Positions 27,601 to 35,663 of a stretch of 64,000 nt of DNA are shown one piece after another. Numbering within the stretch: position 1 is the first letter of the stretch; each line of letters opens with the position of its first letter. Source of the stretch: Nitrospira sp. GTDB taxonomy: Bacteria; Nitrospirota; Nitrospiria; Nitrospirales; Nitrospiraceae. Under the pieces are notes generated by a model. It saw only the letters and a list, made by a program, of their open reading frames with translations. It was not told the origin of the DNA and searched no databases. The DNA lies in the NCBI GenBank assembly GCA_020853775.1, contig JADYYH010000067.1, positions 21,693-85,692 on the forward strand, given 5' to 3'. A program made the translations under genes and the position numbers.

Positions 27601-27844
27601 AATCTTCGGCCAATGTCTGTGCCACGCCGCGAGCGAGCACGATGTCGGGATCATCGCCCGACTGCTCCAGCGCGCGAGACAAGGTTGACACCGCATCAGG
27701 CCAGCGGCCCTCATTGAGTGCGTCCAATCCTTCCACATATGGAGTCAGGGCCTTGGACGACAGCGCGGCCTCGACGACTGTGGTGCTGAGCAGACAGATG
27801 GTGGTCAGGAAGAGCGTCAGGCGGAAGCGCAAGAACGTTGCCAT
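24668..27844 (-). CDS. Exported TPR protein, 1,058 aa, upstream of the cyclase-like gene
   Basis: A signal peptide (about 1-27, VVEAA) is followed by several groups of TPR repeats: about 30-80, 215-290, and most of 360-870. Examples are DAHYQAGKAWLDAGRPAGARKEF and ALALTALKQYNQADKLADQAL, given here by their motifs near residues 230 and 420. A C-terminal beta-rich domain (about 960-1055) begins VVGRWEMTPNNQF and recalls the N-terminal domain of the TPR protein at 21195. AGGAGG lies six bases before ATG 27844; another ATG one codon earlier is possible. The cyclase-like gene follows after four bases, so the two are co-translated and the TPR protein may be its carrier, chaperone or binding partner. 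Confidence 0.8.
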   Translation of the reverse strand: MATFLRFRLTLFLTTICLLSTTVVEAALSSKALTPYVEGLDALNEGRWPDAVSTLSRALEQSGDDPDIVLARGVAQTLAEDFPRAQKDLDRAQRLGLKGREAQLWIYATEAMSGIIVVPDHALGGGPRSLNSGRPAVVSIPGHLAQGHDDYTTDYGSFIVYRLAMEYQKHRLPRDSGGSGNPNGVKGPPMRQAMLKAGQLFAEKNYRRPELASLNVSRAKHTAGGKAGAGSMAHVERALASNPGDPDAHYQAGKAWLDAGRPAGARKEFTIALTLKPDSPEAYLGRATAAARLGDEKRMDADLAVYKKEGWLSTRSARSAVEDELSSNRMKGSAESLLKALQDAAHADKPTEQLIAIASKLHRVMGAQRLRYDEIYQERLRVLDEAVRENPKNPDKLVDRAMYMVEEADNRGEKVEPRRELQPYRFQESREKELQLAIQIADRALALNAKHVGAMMQKALALTALKQYNQADKLADQALNLAGNNPDALRLYAKFRALRANQLSNEAAGLRQERCASSSHDENRSDGVYRVTTTTCYPPSQADVNRAAQLDAMAVELRRRAKAALETAAKVTKGTVDGYLILADLALWDGKTGEAQGYLEQAVKLDPKSLEAQDRLVHHYAQTGQQDKAEEQRLIAANLVQTTAAPLLRQAWKSVEKNAWQGAKGYLARAYPIDPSDARIPAYLGVVNEGDDKLDEAAAHYRVVVALEEARLQLDELKPEPGAPLGRDALEFGLAIQGRFHLARLAERHRNQVEALAHYQAVLGYEKRMNRGFESRQMFTAMWPDQKPEKGAVVMAPTNASSLVAEAHLRTGKLLATMGKHDESIEHLQAAAMYGPLRMAGMPQIGNARGDTNFGGLAGASATEAQFYLAKELMTKGDLEGAQQVLYEAGRNLPDELRGQLNELNMAMARLHSRQPRDPYAGMSEEKRPSIDMQTQQDQERSRMAVRQMAPRARVVPEVVGRWEMTPNNQFLPKKTLTIEADARFTLVSTDGSTSKGKIDVQIGRDPVRGRPEPSRGQMLLYDETSGQIGTMWYEFTGEGRMEITEMDSTTYATKRQR

Positions 27845-27905
27845 CATGCACCTCCTTCGAGAGGCTGTGTTGCAGCGGCGATCCGATGAGTCAGGCCGAA
27901 TGGCC

Positions 27906-28103
27906 CTAACCCGCATTATTCATGAACGCTTCTGCTGCAATCGCGGATTCGCGGCTGCGACAAGCCGGCCGGCGGGCGTGCTCGCCGCTCAATCCCTCAA
28001 CGTACTGTTTCAAGTACGCGTCGGTCTTTCGCGACTGTGCTTGCCCGTCTCGCCACGCGACTCCCCGATCTCGCGACGAACCGTCATGAATAGTGCGGGC
28101 TAA
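27906..28103. repeat. MITE-like palindromic element, about 198 bp
   Basis: Terminal inverted repeats read TAACCCGCATTATTCATGA at 27907-27925 and, on the other strand from 28102, TAGCCCGCACTATTCATGA: 17 of 19 positions agree. The interior is GC-rich with no gene. I recall near-identical CCCGCATTATTCATGA elements dispersed in Nitrospira genomes. It sits 60 bases upstream of the 1,058-residue TPR gene, within its promoter region. Confidence 0.6.
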
Positions 28104-28145
28104 GCTTACAAGTGAGTTCTCTGCGCAATCAAGAGCCCGGGTCCT

Positions 28146-28652
28146 GTTGACCAGGCCCTGCTCGGGTACCTATACGAGCGCGGGGACGGCGTGAAGGCCG
28201 ATCCGGCAGAGGCCGCAAAATGGTATCGAAGGGCGGCGGACCAGAATCAGGAGGACGGGCTCTTCAATCTCGGACGGGCCTATGAACATGGGATCGGCCT
28301 GTCGAAGGACCTGACGCAAGCGAGAATGTACTATGGGAAGGCGGCAGCAGCCGGCTCACGAGACGCCCGGCAGGCTCTCGCTGCTCTGGGGAAGGGACCG
28401 GAACCAGCGAAGCCGGGACAGGCTCAATTTGAGGAAGGTGTCCGTTTGTATAAGGCCAAGGATTTCTCCGGCGCCGCCAAGCTGTTTCAGCGATTGGCTG
28501 AACAGGGTGATCCCAGGGCGCAGCTCCAAGTCGGGTATCAGTATGCCAATGGAGAAGGCCTTCGCCGGAACTACGAGGAGGCAGTGCGGTGGTATCGCAA
28601 GGCGGCTGAGCAGGGTAATGCCGTCGCCCAGACGAATTTAGCAGGTTGTTGA
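28146..28652 (+). pseudogene. Sel1-repeat protein fragment, truncated at both ends
   Basis: Sel1-type repeats are clear: ALLGYLYERGDGVKADPAEA, then GLFNLGRAYEHGIGLSKDL, and AQLQVGYQYANGEGLRRNY with KAAEQGNAVAQTNL. There is no start codon or signal before the first repeat: the frame enters mid-repeat, and GTG 28191 is internal to it. At the 3' end the repeat breaks off at TNLAGC-stop, exactly where a palindromic element begins (28640). This is a remnant of a larger Sel1 protein, whose family mediates protein-protein contacts. Confidence 0.75.
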
Positions 28653-28873
28653 CAAACTACTGAAGCACGTCAGGCACGTGAGTCCTCAGCCACTCACGGA
28701 CACGCCCAGAATCATTCGCAGGCTGCTCAGAAAGGCCGTCCCTTAAATTCGTCGATCGTATCTCGTCGCTCGTCTCTCGATGTAAGCCGGCGAGATACGC
28801 TTCACGAACGACGCTTCACAGATTTCAAGAGCGATGCGAGAACAACGCCGGGGGCTTTTTTCAACATCCCGCT
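28640..28873. repeat. Palindromic intergenic element, about 234 bp
   Basis: Left end AGCAGGTTGTTGACAAAC (28640); right end, read on the minus strand from 28873, AGCGGGATGTTGAAAAAA. Inside are a related GCAGGCTGCTCAGAAAGG at 28718 and a perfect 9-bp inverted pair, CGTATCTCG at 28757 with CGAGATACG at 28791. GCAGG-(C/T)TG-TT-GA-AAA ends are, from memory, common in Nitrospira intergenic repeats. It abuts the Sel1 fragment; no gene lies between it and 28940. Confidence 0.5.
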
Positions 28874-28940
28874 CGACATCCCTTGCGAAACGATGCGTCA
28901 TTCATGAGCCAGGTGCAAGACTCCGGTGGGGGTGATATAG

Positions 28941-29438
28941 TCGGCCTCGTTCACTCTGGTTTACGGCATCAGCTATGTGGCGCCGACCATTTTCTACAAG
29001 TTGAAGTTCGAAGGCGCAACGATCTCGGTTCTTTCGGTGTGGGGTTACGCGGCAAGTTTCGTCATCGGCGCGCCGCTGCTCTTTACGTTGCCGCTGTTCA
29101 TGTTCACCAGGCAACTGCACCACGCGAAGGCGCATGCGCTGGAGGTCTTTCAAGAGCGGTCCATGGAACGGGCCCTGGCGTTCGAGGAGAAATGGCTGAA
29201 AGCCTGCTCGAGCGGAAACTATGAACTCATGAGCGGGAGCGATTTGGCCGGGCTGAACGCCTTGAATCAAGGCTACGACCATATCCATAAGATGCGAGTC
29301 GTGCCGTTCGATCTCCGTTCTTTCTCGGAATTGGTCGGGTCAGCGCTTGGCCCGATGGCGCCGCTTTTTCCCTATCTCATAGATATTCCAGAACCATGGC
29401 TGAAGGCCATTGAAGAGGGGCGGAAATTGCTGAGGTAG
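28941..29438 (+). pseudogene. N-terminally truncated membrane protein
   Basis: The frame reads TLVYGISYVAPTIFYKLKFEGA before the first available start (GTG 28977) and hits a TAG just upstream, so the 5' part appears lost. What remains is a hydrophobic helix (about codons 30-55, SFVIGAPLLFTLPLFMF) and a C-terminal soluble helical part. No family recognised. It follows directly after a palindromic element, consistent with rearrangement. It could still be expressed from GTG 28977 as a 153-residue protein. Confidence 0.5.
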
Positions 29439-29521
29439 AGAGGTGTACTCTCTTGCACATGGGATCTTCACGTTCGCCGTTGTCGGCTTGACGAGCCAGA
29501 TGGAAAGAGCCGATGAGGACC

Positions 29522-30040
29522 TTACGAAACGCCCTGGGCATGCGTTAAGCTCTCCTTCTCTTCAAAGGTTCCCGTTCCGCATCCGAGCCCTCCGTATACC
29601 ATCCCGAAGAATCCGCAGTAGGCTCCGGCTTTAAAGGCCCAGTCCCCGCGCGTGGCGCGTTCGACCTGTCCGTCATGAATGAGAAACGAGACGTATTGCG
29701 AGCCGACGGGGATCATCGCGGGCAGGGGGACGATGACGATGTACAACACCATCCCGGACCATCGTAAGCCATCGGTCTTATAGATCCACTCTTCCCTTCC
29801 GTCCTCGCGTGATTCGATCTCATCAGGCTTACCCCAGTGCGTTTGCAGGTCCGTGGCCGTCTTGAGAGGAACGTCGGTTGTTTCTGAGTGGCGTAGATCG
29901 ACGGCACCCCTGGTGTGGTCGATCTTCGGGTGGTCGCTGGATTCGCTGCGTGTGCCGAGTGTCCAGGCGCCGAGCCCGACGCAGCCTTGAAGCATCACGA
30001 TCGCGATAATCCAGACCACATGGCGTAAAGACGTGAACAT
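29522..30040 (-). CDS. Hypothetical lipoprotein, 172 aa
   Basis: The signal ends in VMLQGC near residue 20, a lipobox. The mature part contains TATDLQTHWGKPDEIESREDGREEW, which resembles the start of SmpA/OmlA-like (BamE-type) or DUF-type outer-membrane lipoproteins, where a short GxPd-turn precedes a beta strand; it lies near residues 65-90. A Gly-rich hydrophobic stretch (FFGMVYGGLGCGTG) closes the protein and could insert in a membrane. Monocistronic. No function assigned. Confidence 0.72.
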   Translation of the reverse strand: MFTSLRHVVWIIAIVMLQGCVGLGAWTLGTRSESSDHPKIDHTRGAVDLRHSETTDVPLKTATDLQTHWGKPDEIESREDGREEWIYKTDGLRWSGMVLYIVIVPLPAMIPVGSQYVSFLIHDGQVERATRGDWAFKAGAYCGFFGMVYGGLGCGTGTFEEKESLTHAQGVS

Positions 30041-30223
30041 AATGCCCTTTCTGTGGCGTATTGCGGCCGAACCCTACCCAGCGCTTCATCGAAATACAAG
30101 CCGGCGGCAGGCCAAACAGGGATTCGGGACGTCGCAAGGAGCCCATCCGCCAAGCCCCCTCCCAAGGTAGGATACCACCCGACCGGCGGCCCTCAGTAGG
30201 ATCCCGTCCAGAAGGAGCGTGTG

Positions 30224-30610
30224 ATGGCACCTCGACGGTATGTTCGAACCTACTACCGGTTTCCGCTCAACTATCCGGTCATTTTCGGTGGGGCGCCCTT
30301 TGTCGGCGAGGGCGTGTTGACCAATCTCTCGTTGAAGGGCTGTTCGGTCACCTGTGATCGCGAGGTGCTCTGCGGGAGTGACGTGCGAGTGAGTATGCTC
30401 CTGAATCACGAGTTGCCGGCCCTGCCGGTCGAACTGGGCACCATTAAATGGGTCAAGGGCCATCAGTTCGGCGTAGAGTTTGTACGTGTGCCGCTCGAGG
30501 CCCAGCAACGACTCAATCATCGGTTGCGGATTGAATTGATCGACTGGCTGGAGCAGCGCCACCGCAGTAATACGCCGGAATCATCTCAGTCTCAAAATGG
30601 ACCCGCCTAA
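30224..30610 (+). CDS. PilZ-domain protein, 128 aa
   Basis: A single PilZ domain, the c-di-GMP-binding module. RTYYR near the N-terminus matches the RxxxR motif. NLSLKGCSV corresponds to the second motif (D/N)xSxxG, here with Asn. The C-terminal strand-helix part (GTIKWVKGHQFGVEFVRV) is typical. ATG 30224 has GGAG six bases upstream and is preferred to GTG 30221. No second output domain, so it should act by binding a partner when c-di-GMP is high. Confidence 0.87.
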   Translation: MAPRRYVRTYYRFPLNYPVIFGGAPFVGEGVLTNLSLKGCSVTCDREVLCGSDVRVSMLLNHELPALPVELGTIKWVKGHQFGVEFVRVPLEAQQRLNHRLRIELIDWLEQRHRSNTPESSQSQNGPA

Positions 30611-30876
30611 TTCATACTTTCCGTGCATGACGCCGTCGTTATTTCCCCGGTGATCTCCCCTCGTTCCCAACCCTTATTTGCATAGAACCAATCCTTGTTG
30701 GCAATGCATCGCTATCGTTGGGCGGACTCATTGCTCCCCCTTGCCGAGGCCATGAAAGCCGGTGGTGTCTAACGGTGCATTCCTGTACACTACCGGCCTT
30801 AGCAGAACATACGGCGCTTCGCGCGCATGCTCATCGAGAGTCCTACATCCACCTAGAGCCAATTCATCGCTCGCCG

Positions 30877-33735
30877 ATGGAGCCTATGGCTTCCGACCCG
30901 CTCCCGTCAGATCCGATGCCGCCGAACATGACCCCGCAGGGGTCGTTTTCCTGGTGGTCTCGTCTGGCCGAATCAAACCCCACACTGCTGACGGCGGCCG
31001 CGCTCGCCTTGGCGACCGGTCTGCGTCTGGCTCTGACACCGGTATGGGGTTCGGGCTACACCTTCATCACGTACTATCCCGCCATTATGTTCATTGCGGT
31101 GGCCAATGGCTGGCGCCATGGAATCGGGGCGACTCTCATTTCGTCGGCCTTGTCCGTCGGCCTGTTTCTTGACGTGCAAGCTTCGCCGGGTGAGCAGGAG
31201 ATGGCCCTGGCGGTGTTCATTGCAGCCAACGTCATCATCGTTTCGTTGTCCGAAGCCGTGACGCGGGCGCGTCTCCGCGCGCAGGCGGAGACGTCGCTGG
31301 TGCGGGCCGAGGAATATCAGTTACGGCAGGAGATTGAGGCGCGGGCCAAGGCGGAGGAGCGGGTTCGGGCCAGCCAGCGGCAAATGCAGTTTGTGACGGA
31401 TCATGCCCCGGTTCTTATCGCGCAATGTGGAACCGATGGCCGGTACCGGTTCGTGAATCAACAATATGCGGCGCTGTTAGGACGGACTCCCGAAGATCTC
31501 ATCGGCCGGCATCCGCGGGACGTGCTGGGAGCAGAAACGTACAGGCAGACGGCTCCCTTCATGAAGGAAGCTCTCTCCGGGCGGCGGGTGAAGTTTGATC
31601 AACAATTCCTTGGCCCGGCTTCCATCGGACGCCTGCTTCAAGTCACCTATGCGCCGGAGTGTGATGAACGCGGGACCGTGACAGGATTTATTGCGGCCAT
31701 CGTCGATATTACCGACCGCAAGCAGGCGGAAGCCGCCTTGCGGGAAAGCGAGGAGCGCCTGCGTCTCTTCATCGAACATGCGCCGGCCGCGATCGCGATG
31801 TTCGATCGGCAGATGCGGTATGTGGCGGTGAGCCGGCGCTGGCTGGCGGACTATGACCTCGGCGAGGACATGCTGGGCAGCAGCCATTATGATGTGTTTC
31901 CCGATATTCCGGAGCGGTGGCGAACGGCGTATCAGCAGGGCTTGGCCGGGGTGGTCATGCGGATCGAGGAGGACCGGTTCGAGCGTTCCGACGGCACCGT
32001 CTACTGGCTTCGGTGGGAGATTCGGCCCTGGAGGGATAAGTCGGGCGGCATCGGGGGAATCATTATTTTTGCCGAAGATATCACGAGCGGCAAAATGGCC
32101 GAGGACGCCTTGCGTGAAAGCGAGGCGCAGCATCGAGCCACGTTCGAAAATGCAGCGGTCGGGATTGCCCATGTGGGGCTGGATGGACGCTGGCTGCGCT
32201 GCAATGACGCCTTGTGCGCGCTGATGGGATACTCCCGCGAAGAATTACAGGGCAAGACGTTCACCGAGATTACCCATCCGGACGACATCGAGCAGGATTG
32301 GGCCGCCGTCCGCCGGTTACTGGCCGGAGAAACCGAGACGTTTTCTCTGGAGAAGCGCTACATCCGGAAGGATGGCTCGCTCATCTGGGGGCATCTGACC
32401 GTCTCGCTTCTTCGGGATGCACAGGGCGCTGCACAACATTTCATTTCCATCGTTCAGGACATTCAGAGCCGGAAAGAAGCGCAAGCACAATTGCGGCAAC
32501 TCGCTGATGGTCTGGAGCAACGTGTGGAGGCGCGGACCAGAGAATTGGCCGATACGCAGGACAAGCTGCGCGCGTTGACGACGGAACTCAATCTGACCGA
32601 ACATCGTATCCGGAAACAGCTCGCGACGGACCTGCACGATTACCTGGCGCAACTTCTGGTCCTGAGCCGGATTAAGTTAGGGCAGGCCAAACTGGAAGAG
32701 GTGACGCCGGCGGCCATGCAGGCGATGACGGAAGTGCAGGAGGTGATGGACCGGGCCTTGGCGTACACCAGGACGTTGGTGGCACAACTCAGCCCGCCGA
32801 TCCTGAATGAGTTCGGACTGCTCATGGCGCTCAGATGGCTGGCGGACCAGATGCAGCGTGAGCTCACGGTGACCTTGGATCTGGAGAGCGAAGTGCTCCC
32901 CCTTTCCGAGGAGCAATCCGTCTTGCTGTTTCAGTCGGTCCGCGAACTCCTGATGAATATCGTGAAACATGCGGGGACCACTGAGGCGAAGATTTCCCTC
33001 ACACAGGCCCGCGGGGTCTTGCGCATTTGCGTCTCGGATCGGGGCGTTGGCTGTGAAATGGATGGCGCTGAGACCCAGCTGGAGCCAAGGTTCGGCCTCT
33101 TCAGTATTCGCGAGCGCATGAAGGCTCTCGGGGGGGCGTTCGACATGCAATCGGTTCCCGGCGAGGGCACGACGGCTATTCTGCAGTTGCCGGTTGTTCA
33201 GCCGGGCTCCTCGGCTGTCGAGGCGGTGGACGAGGGTGGCGGTGGAACAACGCTGCACGCCGTGGTGTCCGAACCAGCATCACCGGAGGTGCTGGACGTC
33301 CCGGCCACTGCCTCGCCCAAGATCCGGGTGTTATTGGTGGACGATCATCGAATGTTGCGCCAGGGGCTTCGGACCATTGTGGACGGACATCCAGGTTTGG
33401 AGGTCGTCGGTGAAGCCTGCGATGGCCTGGAGGCCATTGAGCTCACCCGCGCCCTCACTCCGGCCGTCGTGGTGATGGATGTCAATATGCCGCGATGCGA
33501 CGGTGTGGTGGCGACCAGACGGATCATGGAAGAACATCCCAACATCAAAGTCGTCGCGCTCTCGATGCACAACTCACCCGATATCGTGGCGCGCATGAAA
33601 CAAGCGGGAGCCCATGGGTATCTCACCAAAGAAAGCGCCGGAGGCCAGCTGTGTCGGGCGATTGTCGAGGCGGCTCTCAGCGGGCCGTCAGGTTCGAAAG
33701 GAGCAGGGGCGGATGTGAGCTGTGGTGCCTCATGA
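30877..33735 (+). CDS. Membrane histidine kinase with three PAS domains and a C-terminal receiver
   Basis: Sensor of about 952 residues. Order: several membrane helices at about 30-130 (DUF4118-like), coiled coil, PAS 1 (about 165-290), PAS 2 (about 295-415), PAS 3 (about 415-540), then a HisKA_3-type dimerisation helix with the phospho-acceptor His in LATDLHDYLAQ. The ATPase follows (RELLMNIVKHAG, SDRGVGCEM, GLFSIRERM). A receiver (about 810-930) has the VLLVDDH pocket and Asp in VVMDVNMP. It lacks the LuxR-type HTH usual after this kind of receiver. The open frame extends to 30718, but ATG 30877 precedes the first helices. A lone receiver gene lies convergent. Confidence 0.88.
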   Translation: MEPMASDPLPSDPMPPNMTPQGSFSWWSRLAESNPTLLTAAALALATGLRLALTPVWGSGYTFITYYPAIMFIAVANGWRHGIGATLISSALSVGLFLDVQASPGEQEMALAVFIAANVIIVSLSEAVTRARLRAQAETSLVRAEEYQLRQEIEARAKAEERVRASQRQMQFVTDHAPVLIAQCGTDGRYRFVNQQYAALLGRTPEDLIGRHPRDVLGAETYRQTAPFMKEALSGRRVKFDQQFLGPASIGRLLQVTYAPECDERGTVTGFIAAIVDITDRKQAEAALRESEERLRLFIEHAPAAIAMFDRQMRYVAVSRRWLADYDLGEDMLGSSHYDVFPDIPERWRTAYQQGLAGVVMRIEEDRFERSDGTVYWLRWEIRPWRDKSGGIGGIIIFAEDITSGKMAEDALRESEAQHRATFENAAVGIAHVGLDGRWLRCNDALCALMGYSREELQGKTFTEITHPDDIEQDWAAVRRLLAGETETFSLEKRYIRKDGSLIWGHLTVSLLRDAQGAAQHFISIVQDIQSRKEAQAQLRQLADGLEQRVEARTRELADTQDKLRALTTELNLTEHRIRKQLATDLHDYLAQLLVLSRIKLGQAKLEEVTPAAMQAMTEVQEVMDRALAYTRTLVAQLSPPILNEFGLLMALRWLADQMQRELTVTLDLESEVLPLSEEQSVLLFQSVRELLMNIVKHAGTTEAKISLTQARGVLRICVSDRGVGCEMDGAETQLEPRFGLFSIRERMKALGGAFDMQSVPGEGTTAILQLPVVQPGSSAVEAVDEGGGGTTLHAVVSEPASPEVLDVPATASPKIRVLLVDDHRMLRQGLRTIVDGHPGLEVVGEACDGLEAIELTRALTPAVVVMDVNMPRCDGVVATRRIMEEHPNIKVVALSMHNSPDIVARMKQAGAHGYLTKESAGGQLCRAIVEAALSGPSGSKGAGADVSCGAS

Positions 33736-33767
33736 GATAAACGCGCGCAGACGGTCCTGCCACTCCA

Positions 33768-34148
33768 TCACTGTGGTGGCTGATCCTGCGGCAGTTGTTG
33801 AGCGATGAGCTCAAAGATTTTTTCGGGGACCAGTTCTTTGGGAAGAAAGGCATGCGCTCCGACGGCACGCATGGCCACCTCGACTTCCCGGCTGTTATGG
33901 CACGACATTCCAATCACGACCGTGTCCGGCAGGAGGGCCCGTATCCGGCGCGTGGCTTCGACGCCGTCCATACGCGCCATGCCCACGTCCATGAGGACGA
34001 CGGTCGGCCGAAGCGTTTGAGCCAATTGCGACGCGGCGATACCGTCGGCGGCTTCACCGGTCACGCAAAATCCCGGGCGTTTGTTTAAGATCGTTCGTAA
34101 GGTGTCTCTCAGTTGCAGATTGTCATCGACGACCAGGATCTCGACCAT
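33768..34148 (-). CDS. Single-domain response regulator, 126 aa
   Basis: CheY-like receiver: acidic pair in ILVVDDN, phospho-acceptor in VVLMDVGMARMDG, Ser/Thr-type switch around IGMSCHNS, Lys in FLPKELV. No DNA-binding domain. Its sequence is closely related to the receiver fused to the neighbouring kinase (NarL/LuxR-type receivers), so it may share the phosphorelay. The gene ends 32 bases from the kinase gene on the opposite strand. A full-length Shine-Dalgarno precedes ATG 34148. Confidence 0.9.
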   Translation of the reverse strand: MVEILVVDDNLQLRDTLRTILNKRPGFCVTGEAADGIAASQLAQTLRPTVVLMDVGMARMDGVEATRRIRALLPDTVVIGMSCHNSREVEVAMRAVGAHAFLPKELVPEKIFELIAQQLPQDQPPQ

Positions 34149-34151
34149 GGA

Positions 34152-34163
34152 TCACCTCCTTCG
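34152..34163 (-). promoter_or_regulatory. Unusually complete Shine-Dalgarno sequence
   Basis: On the minus strand AAGGAGGTGATC lies three bases before ATG 34148. All 12 bases are complementary to the conserved 3' end of bacterial 16S rRNA. This predicts strong ribosome binding, although the spacing from the GGAGG core (8 bases) is what matters. Confidence 0.7.
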
Positions 34164-34379
34164 AGTGAAGCAGAAGGCTGTTGGTCTTAGGCTAACACAA
34201 GTTCGAGCATTCGAGAATGATATCGAAGAACCGGTCCGCTCGTTCTTGACGCACTTTCCGGTACCGTGTAGGGTCGCAGGCAGGAATGGCTTGCGCATCG
34301 CCGAAAGCAGCTGATCAGGGTGCGATCGAGGGTTCATGGAGCGGGTCGAATCATGTCCGTCCGATAGGAGCAGAGAATC

Positions 34380-35663
34380 ATGGCAATACGTGAGCAGCGA
34401 CCCATCGTAGGCATTCTCGTCGGTGGAGGGCCGGCACCCGGCATCAACAGTGTGATCGGGGCGGCGACGATCCGAAGCATTCTCGGCGGATGCGACGTCA
34501 TCGGCATTCAGGATGGATTCAAATGGATTATGGACGGGAACACCGGCAAGGTCAGGCGCTTGTCGATTGAAGCCATCAGCCGGATCCACTTCAGCGGCGG
34601 TTCCTGCCTCGGTACGGCGCGGGCCAATCCCACGCAGAAAACCGAACATCTCGATGCCTGCCTGAGCAGTCTGCACCACCTGGGTGTCACCCGGCTGATT
34701 ACGATCGGCGGAGACGACACGGCCTTTTCCGCGTTGAAGCTGGAGCAGCGGGCCGGCGGCCGGCTTCAAGTGGTGCATGTGCCCAAGACCATCGATAACG
34801 ACCTCGATCTGCCGCACGGCATTCCCACCTTCGGATTTCAGACGGCCCGTCACATCGGGGTCGAACTGGTCAAAAGTCTGATGGTTGATGCAGAGACCAC
34901 CTCGCGCTGGTATTTCGTCGTGACCATGGGTCGCAAGGCCGGGCACCTGGCGCTCGGGATCGGCAAGGCCGCCGGTGCCACCCTGACCATCATTCCGGAA
35001 GAGTTTCGCCATAAACCCATTCGTCTGCAGGCGCTGGTCGATATTCTGGTGGCCGCGTTCATCAAGCGACTCAGTGCCGGCAGGTCGGACGGAGTCGCCG
35101 TCCTGGCCGAAGGCCTGGTCGAAATTCTCGATCAGCAGGATCTGAACGGGCTGGAGGATGTGGAACGCGACCAGCACGGACATGTGCGGTTGGCGGAGAT
35201 CAATTTCGGCTTCGTGCTCAAGCGGGCGGTGGAGAAGGAACTGCGCACCTTCGGGATCAAGACCACCATCGTTGATAAAAACATCGGCTATGAACTGCGT
35301 TGTGCGGACCCGATTTCATTCGATATGGAATATACCCGTGATCTGGGCTACTGCGCCGCGCAATTTCTTCTGGACGGCGGCAATGCGGCCATGGTGTCGA
35401 TTCAAAACGGACGGTTTATTCCGATTCCGTTTGGAGACATTCTCGACCCCGCCACCGGCCGCACGCGTGTGCGGATGGTGGATGTCGAATCGGAGTCCTA
35501 CGCCATTGCCCGCCGGTACATGATCCGCCTGTCTTCGGAGGATCTGAGTCAACCTGATCACCTGGTTCGATTGGCGACTGTAGCCGGGCTCGCCTCCGAT
35601 GATTTCCGCACACGGTTCGAGTACCTCACCGGAAAGGATGTGTCAGGGGTTGCCCGATCATGA
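34380..35663 (+). CDS. pfp: Phosphofructokinase, diphosphate-dependent type
   Basis: Phosphofructokinase superfamily member converting fructose 6-phosphate to fructose 1,6-bisphosphate. The phosphoryl-donor site reads GGDDT at residues 110-114 and PKTIDND at 135-141. ATP enzymes have GGDGS and PGTIDND; the Asp and Lys found here are the known determinants of diphosphate use. MGRKAGHLALGIG further on is the usual substrate loop. The 427-residue length fits the PPi clade. It overlaps the aldose 1-epimerase gene by four bases (ATGA), linking two sugar-metabolism enzymes. PPi use would make the step reversible. Donor specificity is inferred from residues only. Confidence 0.88.
   Translation: MAIREQRPIVGILVGGGPAPGINSVIGAATIRSILGGCDVIGIQDGFKWIMDGNTGKVRRLSIEAISRIHFSGGSCLGTARANPTQKTEHLDACLSSLHHLGVTRLITIGGDDTAFSALKLEQRAGGRLQVVHVPKTIDNDLDLPHGIPTFGFQTARHIGVELVKSLMVDAETTSRWYFVVTMGRKAGHLALGIGKAAGATLTIIPEEFRHKPIRLQALVDILVAAFIKRLSAGRSDGVAVLAEGLVEILDQQDLNGLEDVERDQHGHVRLAEINFGFVLKRAVEKELRTFGIKTTIVDKNIGYELRCADPISFDMEYTRDLGYCAAQFLLDGGNAAMVSIQNGRFIPIPFGDILDPATGRTRVRMVDVESESYAIARRYMIRLSSEDLSQPDHLVRLATVAGLASDDFRTRFEYLTGKDVSGVARS

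Noticed and set aside
24668..27844. Possible CHAT/caspase-like domain in the 1,058-residue TPR protein
   Set aside because: The region around residues 100-190 has no His-Gly and Cys dyad in the right context; only TPR repeats are supported.
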